From Sarcocystis neurona (taxonomy: Eukaryota; Apicomplexa; Conoidasida; Eucoccidiorida; Sarcocystidae): DNA of 64,000 nucleotides. Made by a program: the position numbers and the translations under genes. Positions 26,601 through 38,800 of this stretch are shown piece by piece (within the stretch, counting starts at the first letter, position 1; each line of letters starts with the position of its first letter). The notes below the pieces were generated by a model. The model made no database searches, had not been told where the DNA came from, and saw only the letters and a list, made by a program, of their open reading frames with translations. The stretch spans positions 7,157,414 through 7,221,413 of the forward strand of contig KL647288.1 in the NCBI GenBank assembly GCA_000727475.1, written 5' to 3'.

Positions 26601-29600
26601 GGATTGCCGGTATATGTGTGTATATATAAATTTACGTACGTGCATTGTCTTGCGTATCTGTATGCCTGTAGACATTCTGAACCGGTGTTGTAAATAAAGC
26701 AGTGTAACGGGCAGCAGCAGGTTCGGCGACACAGACGATCTGTAGAGGCACCAGTAGCATTCCGTCGTAATGTCTGCAGAGGGAAACAGCTGCAGCAGCA
26801 GCCGCGCCTCACGTGCAGAACAGAGCAGGCGACATGCGTGCGGAAGAGCAGCTCGCGTGCGGAATACCGCGAGGAGGGAAGAGGGAAACACCGGCAACGT
26901 GCAGAGAAACAGTAGCAGTGGTAGGCGATCTCACATCGCAGAACTGCTTTTGTTGTGACGCAGAGAACACCACGAGGAGAGTCACAAGGCAGAGATTATA
27001 GAAGACGTTTTTTCAGTAAGGATATCTACGTGCCATTGAGTATGCGAACAGATGTATATAAATGCATTTTCTGTACATCTCTATATATACATATGTATAT
27101 GTCTATTTGACTCTCTCTCACTCTCTCTCTCTCCCTCTCTCTCTATATATGTAAATATATCCACACGATCATACCTCCCACGTAAGACGTAAAATGTTGA
27201 CACGTTGTTCAAGAAGAACAGCTGAGAAGGCAGAGGCAGAGCTTCGGGAAGCTGCCTATCATAGTGACGCTTAGTAGTAACACGAAGTAATTTACTGGTG
27301 CTGCAAGGCTTAGCGGCATCTCGTGTAGACCCTGCTGTGACGCTCTCTCCGCGGGAGTGCGGCGCCGATGGATATGTAGAAGCTGCCGGCATGACCTGCA
27401 ACGGCGCAGTCAACACCCCCTCTGTGGCGCTGCCGCTTTCTGGCAGCGTGTGTTTCAGACGTCTCTGGTTTTTGTCGCTGCGTTGCAGTGTAGAGGTGGC
27501 GAGGACATTTTTGCGGGGGCTTGCGGCTGATGCGGACTGATGATGGGGCTGCGCCATCATCAGGTCAGGTGCTGCTGTTCTCTGTCTGTCGTGCGAGTGC
27601 TGCCTTCTGGTGCTGGTGCTGCTGCTTGTGCGAGTTGAGCGTCTGTTTGCCCTCTGCTGCGGCGTGGGGCTGCAACTTTTGCCTCTGCTTGAGTTGTCCT
27701 ATGGCGCGTGGGTTCTGCAGATTCCGACGTTTCCCCCTTTCACCCGCGCAGAGAAGAACCAGCAGAAGTTGAAGAGCAGCGAGGAAGAAGAAAAAAACAA
27801 AAAGGGAGTTCTCGGGTTGCGAGGAGACAATCTTAACGGACACGGTGAAGGTGCGTGTTGTGTGACGAGCGCAGGCGACTGCCTTCTGTACTGGGAGGAC
27901 CCCAGCGGTGTCGATTGCAGGCCGTTAGTTGGGAAAGCGCAGAAGTGGGAATCTCAGCAGGGAGTCGCGCCCCGTGTAAATCCGTATATTTATGAATCTT
28001 GTCCGTTCAGGGAAGCGCCACGGCGGCGCGTATCGACTTGTAAAAATCTGTGCTCATATACGTGGGGTTTCATCTTTGCGTCCCGGACTTCTTAACGTGT
28101 TGTAGGGCGCGTGCAGCTGTGCCGCACATGTGTCTGCTCCTTACGCGGTCGTTGAGATTTTCACCAGAGCAAAGTGCCAGCGTGGCAAGTTGCAAAACAC
28201 GAAGTGACCAGCGCTTTTGCAGTAGTTATTGACACAGACACGTGTGCATTTGTATCAACCGTCAGACGAGAGCGCCGCAGCTATCCCGGTCACTTTTTTC
28301 GTAAGACGTAATTAGCAGACGAGACCGAGGCTGCACGGGTGCGAAGAGAAGCTAGCAGCGCGGCAGCACTGGGCTCTGCTCTGTATACTTAGGCGGAGGG
28401 AGCTGGTGCTGGGGGGGCTGGTGTTTTGCTATTTTTGCTGCAGGCTCATTCCTGAAGCAGCCCCAGCCGGGGGGGATACTGCCGGACGGGAGTCGCACTG
28501 TCGCGCGTGCGCAGCCTTCGTGGATCGGTGGAGCACCCACACGGAGACGAGGAGAGGAAACGGCAGCAGTCGATGCGTCAGCGGCAGGGACAGCCGGAGC
28601 AGATGGAAAGTCTGCCATCTCTGTGTATACGGAGGGGGGGTCAGGTGGATGGGGCCAGCTCGTGAACAACAAAGCTGCTACAGCCACAAGACAGGCAGAA
28701 GCGTCTGGACGTGTGCAGCAGCAGTCAAGTGTGAGCTCTGCTCCAGGAGCAGCAGCAACAGCTCCTGGAGGGAGAAATCAAATCAAGTTTGCAATGAAAA
28801 ATACTGGTGTGGGAGGAAAGCCTGGTTCGGTTCTGGGATCCCGCCTGCGTGCTGCGCATGCGGTGCAGCTTACTGCTGGTGCTTCTTCCCCAGTTAAGAC
28901 AGCAGGCAAAGCCGCAGCGCCAGCAGCAACCTGTGCAACGACGCCCGCAGAAGCCGCGGAAAGCAGTGCAGCAGCAGGGACAGCGGGCTCAGCGGCAGCG
29001 GCAACCGGCACCGGCAGGAGGGCAAGCGGGAGCAGCGTCACCTCGCCTGCACAGAGCGCTGTTGACTCTGCTGATGCTGTCAAAGGAGCAGCAGCTGTGG
29101 CACCGCAGCAGGCACCGCAGCAACAGCAGGAGACACGGGAGGAGGGTACGGATGAGAAGGAGCAGCAGCAGCTGGATACTGCCGTGCCCGATACAGCTGC
29201 TACTGCTGCAGGTCTGCACAAAGAAGAACTGTCAGCTACTGCTGTGGCGGATATTGACGGAGGGGCCCCGCTGCTATACGTGTCTCGCATGGGTAGGGAA
29301 ATGACGCTGGAAGAAGCTGCCGACTACCAGCAGGAGATGACTGCGGAAGAACACGAGGTATGATGACACGGTGCAGCCAGCAGGGAGTGAAAAAAATGTC
29401 TTCCCGGATAATTTATAAAAGAGCAGATGTACTTAAACGTGACACAGCTGTCCGTGAAGAATGCCAGTCCATCAACACGTGAGGCGTAGTCAACGGTTCT
29501 GAAAATCTCGTTAAAAGGAGCCTGACTCGGGGGCAGTGTTACACAGTGACAGTACACTTGGGGATCTGCACAAAGATGCCAGCCCTCTGCTTGAAGTGAA

Positions 29601-30410
29601 GCACTAGAAGTCGATTTACATCGTGTCTTATCAAAAATGGAAATACATGTGTATATGCACCTACGAGTGGGAGTGCATGTCGTTGATTTTTTCGGGCGCC
29701 TGTGTATCCGTATGGGTGACCTTCTGTGTAGTACATCCTGACTCTACGTCTGATCAAGCGCAGTTACGGATATCTACCTGTGCTTTTATAGGCGCTGGTA
29801 TTCACAAAATGTCGTTCTGTATACATATATATTTATGAATATATACCTACATATGTATGTATATATATATGCATACGTACACGCATGTCTGTGTGTATTG
29901 ATACATGTGTAGACGTGTGTGTGTACATAGAGAGATATATGCAAATGTGTAAATTTGTGTGTGCGTGTGTGTGTGTGTGTGTGTACGCGTGTGTCTGTAA
30001 ATCCGTATGTGTACATGTATGTATGTTTTTATGCGGTTGAAGCACCACACTCCTGCATGCAGGATCTCTGGGTTTGACAGACAATAGAGTCTGCGACTGA
30101 GAAAGAAGAAGGTGCAGCATAGTGCTGCAGCATAGTGCATAGCACAGAAGGTGCAGCATAGTCGCATGCTGCTACCGATATAAATCGCGCATCAGAATGC
30201 AGAAGGATTCATCAAAATCTCAGTAAATGTAGAGATCCTCTCAATATATCTGTGCACATACATATCTGTACTTGTATAGCATGTGTACGCATCGTATTTA
30301 TTCACCGGACAACGTACGCAGAGATCTTTCGACTCGTGTCCTTGTGTCCATGTGCTGCTGTTCTGCAGAAATTTATGGAGTTGCAAGCCATGTACCTTGA
30401 CGAAATTTAG
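23632..30410 (+). CDS. General transcription factor TFIIE, alpha subunit
   Basis: TFIIE alpha recruits and regulates TFIIH at RNA polymerase II promoters in the nucleus. Six exons: 23632-24134, 25383-25695, 26466-26567, 27721-27844, 28444-29357, 30369-30410; phases 2, 0, 0, 1, 0 all agree and the total is 666 codons. Residues about 80-150 form the winged helix (FDRELFRAFISAASRLF, ERELSDRLRWGERRVREA). Exon 2 gives HYRLQRMEHHVESQ and a four-Cys zinc ribbon, FFCPACRTQYDALEA and CKFCNERLEHE. Exon 3 is a helix (LLLQQAISLQERCEKQL). Exon 5 has PSWIGG, a long Ala/Gln-rich part, then SRMGREMTLEEAADYQQ and MTAEEHE, which continues in exon 6 as KFMELQAMYLDEI. That ending matches the conserved MTPEE region of the family. 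The start is ATG 23632 or in-frame ATG 23662; Ala/Ser runs precede the winged helix. The exon 2 acceptor is the least certain site. Introns carry GCT triplet arrays. Confidence 0.85.
27110..27145. repeat. CT-rich microsatellite in TFIIE alpha intron
   Basis: CT/CTCC run followed by TA repeats, inside the intron between exons 3 and 4 of the TFIIE alpha gene. Confidence 0.85.
29955..29984. repeat. GT microsatellite in TFIIE alpha last intron
   Basis: GT run with one GC interruption in the last intron (29358-30368). The surrounding 29.8-30.0 kb is also rich in TATGTA and GTGTAC motifs. Confidence 0.85.
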
Positions 30411-32516
30411 CGGTGCAAGAGAGTCAAGAAGCTGTTGGTGTGCGCATTAGCCGCTGCGCTTGTGCAGACGGCGCGTTCAGAAAAGCACCCTGCTGGTGCG
30501 GTTGCCGCCGAGCATTAGCTCGACTCGCTGCTGCGGGTCGTGCGGTCGGGGGCACTGCCTTGGAGTGTGGGGTTACTGCGGGCGCTGGGCGTGGTGCCGT
30601 TGCTTCTGCGCGCTTGCCGCCGTCGCAGCTGGACGTAGGTCACTAATATTGGGCTCGGTGCCGCTGCCGGCCGTTGGGCATGGCGCCGTTGCTGCTGCGC
30701 CTGTTGCTGCTGCACCCGGGTATGGTGCCGCTGCTGTTGGGCTCGGTGCCACAGCTGCCGCTGCCGATGCTATTGCGCGTGCTCCTGGGGATGCTGGTGC
30801 GGGTGCTGGTGCGGCAGGAGGGCCGCCGCGACTGCCGCTGCTGCGTGTCCTGTGCAGCGTTGCATGCTGCAGGCGACGGCGGCTGACGTAGTGGTGGCGG
30901 CCCATGGATGGGATGTGTATGTGTCGGGCGGGGAGCACGCGAGTATTTCGGCTGTGAAATAAGCAAGAAGCAAGGCAGGGGAGGTACAACATGCTGGGAT
31001 ATGCACATGTATATGAGAGTGCAGTCTCCACGCATGAGACAGATCGTGTGCATATGTACATATATACATATATATGCGTTTCTCTGTGTAGATACGTGCG
31101 TATGTGTTTACGGGACACCAGGGCCTTACTCGTGGATACACGTGTGTGCACGCACACACATGCGGCCCTACATATGGGGGATGTGTGTGTGCGGATGCTA
31201 GTGTACAGGATTGTCCCCATGTCCTGTACCCGCGGAGATACGTCTCCAGGCGTAGCAGCTGCGGCCTCCTAATGAAACAGGTGAAAAGCGGTCGCGCGAG
31301 TGATTTGCCAAGCTACAACCGGCACCGCTTCACTCATAGCGTCGAACTCTCTATACACTACCTTTTATTACTACAGAAGAATTACTAACGGCACTTGCCT
31401 TGTAACGCTACTACGCGAGGTCGCTTATGCTGTAGTTACTCCTACGAATCGAACTGTTGCTCCTGCAGCACTTGCTGCTAAAGTATTGCTCTTACTCGTT
31501 TTGCGCTTAATATTTAGCTATCCTGCATATTTCGCTTTGACAGCTGCGACGAACAGATTCCCACCTACTACTGCTTTTCCTTGGAGAAGGCAAGCTGTTG
31601 CTAAGCTGCTGCTGCGGCGGCAGTGGGAGCAGCGGTCGTGCTGGTTGCCGTTACTTTGTACAGTATGTATGACTAGGGCGTACGGGCACTGGGGTGCTGT
31701 CTTAGACGCTTCTTGCGGTTGCTGCTCGTGCTGTGGACGTCACCTCGTACTCGTGCAGGGAGGGTTCAACAACAAGTACTGCTGCGCCTGTCAGATGCTT
31801 CACGCTGCAGCAATTTCTGTAAGCGAAAAACATGCGGTCGTGCTGCTGTAAGCTTCAGCCTGTTGTGTTGAAACACACGACAGCCCGTGCTAGCCACGCG
31901 TTTGTAAGACTCGGAGCGCCACACCGCCTGCATCCGATTATTCTGCCGGCGTACCTACTGCGCGCTCGTGTTCTACGCAGTGAGCGAGTGTCTGCAGTAT
32001 CCGCGTGGGCTGCTGCAGTTGTTTAAAGAGAGCAGGCATCTAGCGTGAGTACTCAACCGAATGTGCAGCGCCCTGTATGTGGCCGCGGTGATTGTAGGGT
32101 GCCACACTTGTATGTGGAAGTCTGACAGGTACGCACGAAGGCATCGGCTAGAGCGGCGATCGCGCTTTTCATTTGCGTGAACTTTTGCACACGTTTCTGC
32201 ACCAGCCGTTTCTGGCTGCGGGCGTGCGTGCGACACCAGTGAGGGAATGCACGTACGTCCCACGTGTATAGAGTCGTATTCTTGATGTGCGACTTGGGTG
32301 TACAGATAAGACAATAACTTGTGGTTGGTGCTACTACCATCCGTCGGTCGTTGTGGATGGTCGTCGCATGGAGTCGCTGCAACGGCTTCGCATGTACTCG
32401 CTCGTAGTTACTGCACTCGTTTGGCCTACGCATTTGCTGCAGGCAGGTGAGACGGACTGGAGCTAAGTGAATTACTCTTTGGTTGCAGGGCGAAGTCGTG
32501 CGGGTGTGATCGCGGC

Positions 32517-32747
32517 ATGCAGCTGACGAATGGGCAAGTGCTCCAGGGGCTACGACGTATTTGGTGCATCTGTCACGTGTACGGGCGCTATCTGCAGTCT
32601 CCTGTGAACTTTACACGCAGATGCTACGGCGGATATACGCGTCGGCTTCATGCTGTTGACGCTACGGCCGTCGGGGCTTACATTTGTCACACTGATGAGA
32701 GCAACTGTCAGGCTAGACCTGCGTGCAGCGGTTGCTGCAAGCAGTGA
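32517..32747 (+). CDS. Candidate small Cys-rich open frame, hypothetical
   Basis: 76 codons from ATG with eight cysteines, including WCICHVYG and CSGCCKQ just before the stop. The frame stays open upstream back to an AG at 32488 and gains SCGCD. An upstream ATG frame (32370-32447) has a hydrophobic stretch, MYSLVVTALVW, and ends at a good GTGAGA donor. Its phase does not join to this frame, so the two cannot be linked as they stand. GTG/TGC-rich DNA easily gives chance cysteines, and an overlapping 133-codon frame exists on the other strand. Unknown function. Confidence 0.15.
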   Translation: MQLTNGQVLQGLRRIWCICHVYGRYLQSPVNFTRRCYGGYTRRLHAVDATAVGAYICHTDESNCQARPACSGCCKQ

Positions 32748-32960
32748 ACGCGCGCACAGACAAGGGGATATCACGACGCGACGCAAAAGCGGCAGGCGTC
32801 GCAGTGTTGTAAAAGGCGGGCGAGTCGAAAGCGTAGCTCTGCACGCGCCCCCGACTACGTAGGGAGGGGACGTGTCCTGCATCGGTGCAGAGGAGACGGG
32901 AGCATTCTGGTACATACACTCACGTTGTACGGGCGTATACAGGTACACCACTCTATATGC

Positions 32961-32980
32961 ATATATATATATATATATAT
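32961..32980. repeat. TA dinucleotide microsatellite
   Basis: Uninterrupted AT/TA run in the repeat-rich segment. Confidence 0.9.
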
Positions 32981-34243
32981 GTAACTGACAAAACTTGTGC
33001 CGCTCTTTATGTGTATGTCACGAACGATTCAGTTTTGGAGAGTGTGATCGCTCGAGTAGTCGAAAAAAACTGAACACCTAAAATCGTCCGTCGTGCGTAC
33101 GTGTGCGAAGCTGGAAGCTTCCAAAATATTTACCCCTCTGCATCCGTATGGAGAGGCCAAGTGAAGAATTTCAGTGCGGCTGTTTGGAGAACTTAAGCTT
33201 CTTTGCTGTTGTTCTACCGTTACAATTCGCGCGGCGGTCCGCACTTTGTCAGCAAGGTGCTTCCTGGTGTTTTTCCATGTTTCCAAAGACACAGTCGCTT
33301 GTAAGATGTGTTTTCGTCGTGAATCTGAAATGCCGCACAGGCCCTATCTTATGCAAAGTTGCATTCTACAGCGTGTAGTGCTGTCTCGACATGAATTTGC
33401 TCTGATAGCAACGTCCCTCGTTCTCTCTGTACACCATAGATGTGACGTGAGGATAGAATCCACAGCTGTACCTCTTTCACTTGTGTGTGAGGATCCACAC
33501 ACAACGTGCAGCGTTCGAAGTGCGGAGACAGGTGCGCTCACGAGATATCAGTAACGCGGTGTAGTCCGCATCCTTACGTAGGCGGACGATGTGCTCGTGT
33601 GCGTCCAAGTTTTCCACGTATGAATGTGGTTCTGCATGTTTCAGAGCCTATTACAATTAGAACTGATTTTGTTATAATGTGCAACGTCCCGCACTACGAG
33701 ATACAATACTGAGTCTCCCGCAGGACACCTGCAGTGCACGCCGCGTAGCCGCGCGCCTCTTCGGTTCAAATATACGTGAGTGTGCGTCCACGCTCAGCGG
33801 CAGCCAGGAGTTACCGGGTACGTGTACGGATCAGTACACCAGTCACGTGTAACAGATTCCACTCGGTGCTAAATCGACCACTACGCAGCTCTGTCCAACG
33901 GACATACTCCTCCGTAGCTGCGTCGCCGGCCTCATCTCCTCACCAAGTAGCACATACGCACACGCCTGCGCAGCTCTGTTGCTAGTGGATGTACAGTTGA
34001 TTTTCGGGATAAGCGCAGGTGCAGCGAGTTAGGTGTAGTCTCTGTCTACGTAGCTGTAATCGTTTGTGAGTGGCGGTATTCTGTGGTGGTGCACAGCATA
34101 GCGTATCCAGGAGTCCAAAAGTGCTTCTGCGGTGTGGACGACGTAACTACCACTGGTGCAGATCCCTGTGCAGAGACGAGAGGCGTCACTAGCACAAGGG
34201 GGTCTGCACTATCTGTGCATATGCTCCTGCTGAGCAACAGCAG

Positions 34244-34267
34244 CATATATATATATATATATATATA
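34244..34267. repeat. TA dinucleotide microsatellite
   Basis: Uninterrupted TA run of about twelve units. It produces the Ile-Tyr run in the spurious plus-strand frame at 34083-34781. Confidence 0.9.
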
Positions 34268-35702
34268 CACATATGTCTCCGCCTACGTAAGTGGGAGAGT
34301 ATGCAGATACGCCACTACACGGTCTCCTCTGGCGCTCCAGGCTCTTCGCAGTACGTGCAACAGTAGCAGCGACCTGAATTGCCCCACAAATACCAGCAAG
34401 CGTCACCAGAGTCGCCTGCTGCTACGTCAGATCAACCAGTCGCAGCCGCAGCCGGTGCAAGCGTACGAACGAACACCGTCGACCCCCTCGCTGAGAGCGC
34501 TGCACACTGCAGCATTTCTTTTCTTTTCGACCCCTAGGAGCCCCCCAAAAAGTGCGTACGTGTTTCTTAAGTCACGAGGCACCCCGTGCAGCTATCACGC
34601 GCAGCCTCAGGGGTCTACCCACGTCCCGGGTGCACCTCATACAGGAAACGGTCGCCCGTCTTCCCGACTCGCTCCTTCCACGATGACGCTTCCGTCACGT
34701 GTATCGGTACACAGATACGTACATCGACGGAATGGATGGACGGCTTATACACACACACACTCACATATGCAAGTAGAATGATGATAACAAGAGGCACCGC
34801 CTGTTCAAGATGACTTCGTCGGGTTGGCAAACACCAGCAACACGACGCGAGACAGCCAGTCGTCCCTTGCGTGTGATGGCGACCGATTGTTACCTTTGTG
34901 CACGTGTGTAGGCATATGTGTGTGTGTGTGTCTCCTCGTTTGTACATGTAGAATGCGTCCCGCTCTCGCCTGCAAATCTTCACAAGTGCTACGGAATGCA
35001 GTTACAGAGTCCCCTCGTGGCCTCCACGCGAAGACGTAGAGCTAGACAGACAGACAAGCAGACAAGTGGATATATCTATTCATGAATGTAAAAATTAGTA
35101 TACCTGCGTAAGTGTATCCACGTCGAAGCTACAGAATGGCTATACATATATATATATGTATGAATACATTTAGAAAAACATCGCAAACTCGCGGTGGCGC
35201 ACCTGGATGACTGTCGCATGCAGAGAAATGGGGAGAAGGTCTCGTGCTGTCCCAACTCTGACCCTACGCTGCTACAGTTGTGCGCAGTCTGCATGTTTGC
35301 ATGCACGTATAGTTATATATATGTATGTATTTACACAGGTGGTGAAAATTAAATTGTCGCGGATACGTGCGACTCTCTACTATATGAGTACACGTATGCA
35401 CACGTGGATACACACGTATAATTATATAAGCGTGTTTTAAAATGTCGGTAATGCAATCTTGGCGCCGGTGGTGGTCATGAATATATTGAGACTCTTTTGT
35501 GGTAAAGGATAAGGACGGACACAAAGAAATGACAGCGCCTTCGTGTACGTACATATATACATATATAAAAATAAATACGTTCACGTACGTAGGTGTAAAT
35601 ACATATATTCATTATACGTACGTATAGCCACCTATACAGCTTCCCACCTGTGACGCATACGAAATGTTGCAGAATGGAAACGTCTGATGATATGTAACGG
35701 TG

Positions 35703-35885
35703 CTAGCGGCTCCGCATGCTCCTGACCCTCTCCTGTAAGTAGGCTCGAATAACAACAGGAGGAGGATAGGGGCTCGGTGGGTAAGTGCCTCTCTTGTCTC
35801 TGCGCTTCCATTTATTCTCGTATTTCCGCATCGGGGGGTCGCACATGTCGATGAACCTGTACCGCGCGCAGACACCGCAGAAACG
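35703..35885 (-). CDS. Cys-rich terminal exon, probably the 3' end of the PHD/ELM2 gene
   Basis: 61 codons from an AG acceptor (CATAG ending at 35886) to TAG at 35703-35705. It encodes RFCGVCARYRFIDMC, then a Lys/Arg-rich part (KWKRRDKRG), a Pro/Tyr-rich part (TYPPSPYPPP) and a basic helix. The residue mix is clearly protein-like in this frame only. The CxxC followed by an aromatic/basic stretch looks like the second knuckle of a GATA finger, as in MTA-type ELM2 proteins, but the first knuckle was not found. It could be the end of a separate short gene. Confidence 0.55.
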   Translation of the reverse strand, partial: RFCGVCARYRFIDMCDPPMRKYENKWKRRDKRGTYPPSPYPPPVVIRAYLQERVRSMRSR

Positions 35886-38800
35886 CTATGAATGTATATA
35901 TATACGCGTTATACCAAGGGATATGTGCCCCTACACACATATGCAAATGTATGTATGCCTTCGTGTATGAGGCCATTATCTCAACATGTGCACGTAAACG
36001 CACACGCTGGCGAACGAGCACGTGAGGGGTATAAACTTATAGGGTTGTGACATGTATACACATATATGTATATATATATATATGCATATATATGTATATA
36101 TATATGTATACATATGTATATATATATGTGTATATATGTATATATATATACATGTATACAGACACGTACCTACATATATCTCTATGCTCACTCATATGCA
36201 TTCGTTGACCTACCAGCGACTGGTGGCATACGCAAGATGCCGATGAGAAGCGTGCGTGTCACACACCCACTACAAGCGCATTACTGGCATGGCACTCTAC
36301 CATTTCATTTGTAACTATAGACATATATATATATATGGACCGGTACACATCTATCCGAATATATATGCATTCCACACGAGCACGCAGGACGGCACCTCTC
36401 TCTTTACGTATACGCGAATCAAGCCCCCGCGCCACGAGCGCACTGCTGGCGTGGCACTCTACCATTTCATCTGTAACTACACATATCTGTGTGTATACAC
36501 CGGCACGCACCTATATGAAAATATGTGCACTCCAAACGAGCATGCAAAACGGCACCTCTCTCTCTGCGTCTACGCGGATGAAGAAAAGACTGCTCCTTGA
36601 AACTGCGTGCCTCCCGGGTGGCTGACTCTTCTGACATCTGTGAGCGTCTCTCTCTTTCTCTCACTGTCTTTCTCTCTCTCTTTCTGTACGTATTTTCTCT
36701 CCTCCCCCTTCCTCACAGGAGTCTGGGTGCGTGTCTCTCTGCCCGCCCGCTGCAGACGGATGCCATCTCATGCGACTGAATTGCTGCTGAAACGTGCAGT
36801 TTCACCTTCTGCTGCTGCTGTTGCTGCCCTGCTGCTGCCGTCGCTGTTCTGCTGCTGCCATTGCTGCTCTGCTGCTGCCATTGCTGCTCTGCTGCTGCCA
36901 TTGCTGCTCTGCTGCTGCCATTGTTGCTCTGCGGTTGCTGTTGCTGTTGCTGTCGCTGCTGTTGCTGCCGCTGCTGTTGCTGCCGCTGCTGTTGCTGCTG
37001 CTGGTGCTGCTGTTGGGCTGCCCCCCACAACAAAACGGTAACGACAGCTGGACTACAAACTCCAGCTCTGGCCCACGCACACGTGTTGTTCAAACAAACG
37101 TGTGAAGTACGTGCGACTGTACGTGATGGTTGGGTTTCTCTACATAAACACAGATCAGCAAACGCTATCCTGCTTCCTCTGTATCTACGGCAGAGACATC
37201 TACACTGCCCTGCGGCCTTCATCACGCCGATTGCTGCGGATGCAGCGCCCGAAGCGGCCTTCCTTGCTATACCCGTGTCCTTGTGTGTAGACACGCGTAC
37301 TCCTTCACGCATACTGGAAATGTGTGTGGCATGTACACACGGCTGTGTACACGTACGTGTGTACAAATGCAGGAGCGAATGCCCTTCACTGGTACACATA
37401 TATGTATATATACATATACATATATACAGGTATACATATGTACATATATATATACATTTATACATATATATATATATATGTGACGTCCTGGCGCATGGGC
37501 TACTACTCCCTACAGGCTCTAGCTGTCTCCCGCCTTGTCCTGTGTACTGGGAACGCAGGAATGAATACGCCGTACACGCTGCTTCTTCTCTGGCAACGTC
37601 GCAGTGTGTCTGTCTGCTTACGAGAAGCCTGGGTCGTCAAGCATATTGAGAGCCCGCTGGGGGTCGTAGTCCGCGCGGTGCAGCAGTTTATAGGCGAACT
37701 CAGGAGAGTACGGCTGCCAGCCAGGCTGCGCCTTCCATTTCTTCGCACAGCTGCAACGGCACCCCACCCACGCGAAGAGCAGCAGCACCAGTTACCACGC
37801 ACACACCTCACCTGCACATGTGTGGGTATATTTGCGTAATGACGACGAAACGCTCCTACACAGATATACATAGGGGAGACACATACACAGGTACACGTCT
37901 GTGTATACTACACATATACACATACTAGTACACGTACACGTACATACATACATGGATGTGTATACACACACGTGCGGACCTATGCAGCGCTCCACGTATA
38001 CAGTGGCTTGTGCAGACGTATACATACACATAGACAAAAAGAGGGACGCTTCCGTCTGTGTGTAGACTGAGAGCACTGGCCGCCGTCCTGATACATTGTA
38101 CGTACACAGAGAGACGAGAGCGTGTGTGTGCATATACGTGTGTACGTATGAGGTGACGCAGGTTCTTCTCTTGAGCGAAATCCTCAGATCCACATATACA
38201 AACCAGCACGGCGCTGCTGTCGGGCTCCGCCCTCATCCTCCAGCAGCACCAGGAGCGTCCGTCCCCCCCCAAAATTTCTAAACGTCCCTACACACACACA
38301 CACATACCTGCGCAGGTAAATCACGTGAGAGAAACGCCCCATGACGTGAAAAGACGTCCTACGCGTATGCATAGGCAGGGGCCTGCATGGACACTGACAG
38401 AAATACACGTAGGTGACCCTCCGTATAGACTCAGTACATACGGACTTATCCGTCTCCCTATACGGATGTATATACCCATATAGGAACACCACATATATAC
38501 AGCCTCCGAAGAATATGCGTGTCTATCTGTCCACACACGTACATATCGTGAGATATATATATATATATTCTCTCTCCAGTTGTGTGCATAACATCTATCT
38601 TTGTATACACATGTATATGGTGATGAATGACACATCTGCATATACACATACATATATATATATATATATTCGTGTATATGTATGTATGTATTTTCCACAC
38701 TTATGTGCATGTACTGCGTCTACACACGAGTACTGGAATGCACGCAAGTCACGTTGTACGCACGTAAAAAAGGCGACGACGGTGAGTATGCGGGAACGTG

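Larger units (their letters stand above)
30411..35702. other. Microsatellite-rich region without a supported gene
   Basis: Lies between the 3' ends of TFIIE alpha (+) and the PHD/ELM2 gene (-). It starts with a GCT/GCC-rich stretch (30.5-30.9 kb) that makes Ala/Arg/Pro-rich open frames on both strands, followed by ACATAT/GTGTAC-rich DNA and pure TA runs at 32961-32980 and 34244-34267. The 232-codon plus-strand frame at 34083-34781 runs through the TA array and starts with GTG, so I do not call it. A Cys-rich frame at 32517-32747 is listed separately. Confidence 0.5.

Noticed and set aside
31300..31851. Plus-strand frame of 183 codons downstream of TFIIE alpha
   Set aside because: Leu/Ala/Cys-rich through CTG tracts, no start ATG context, no domain, no splice partner in phase.
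34083..34781. Plus-strand frame of 232 codons
   Set aside because: Starts with GTG, contains a TA microsatellite translated as Ile-Tyr, and has no recognisable domain or splice partners.
36713..37465. Minus-strand frame of 250 codons with a poly-Gln stretch
   Set aside because: Runs through a TA microsatellite and the 20-bp CTG minisatellite. An acceptor at 37323 would fit the phase of the ELM2 exon, but no domain appears and all frames are open here.
36861..37649. Plus-strand frame of 262 codons, Cys-rich
   Set aside because: Poly-Cys comes from TGC-phase reading of the CTG array, and the frame then crosses TA repeats; it also overlaps the ELM2 exon on the other strand.
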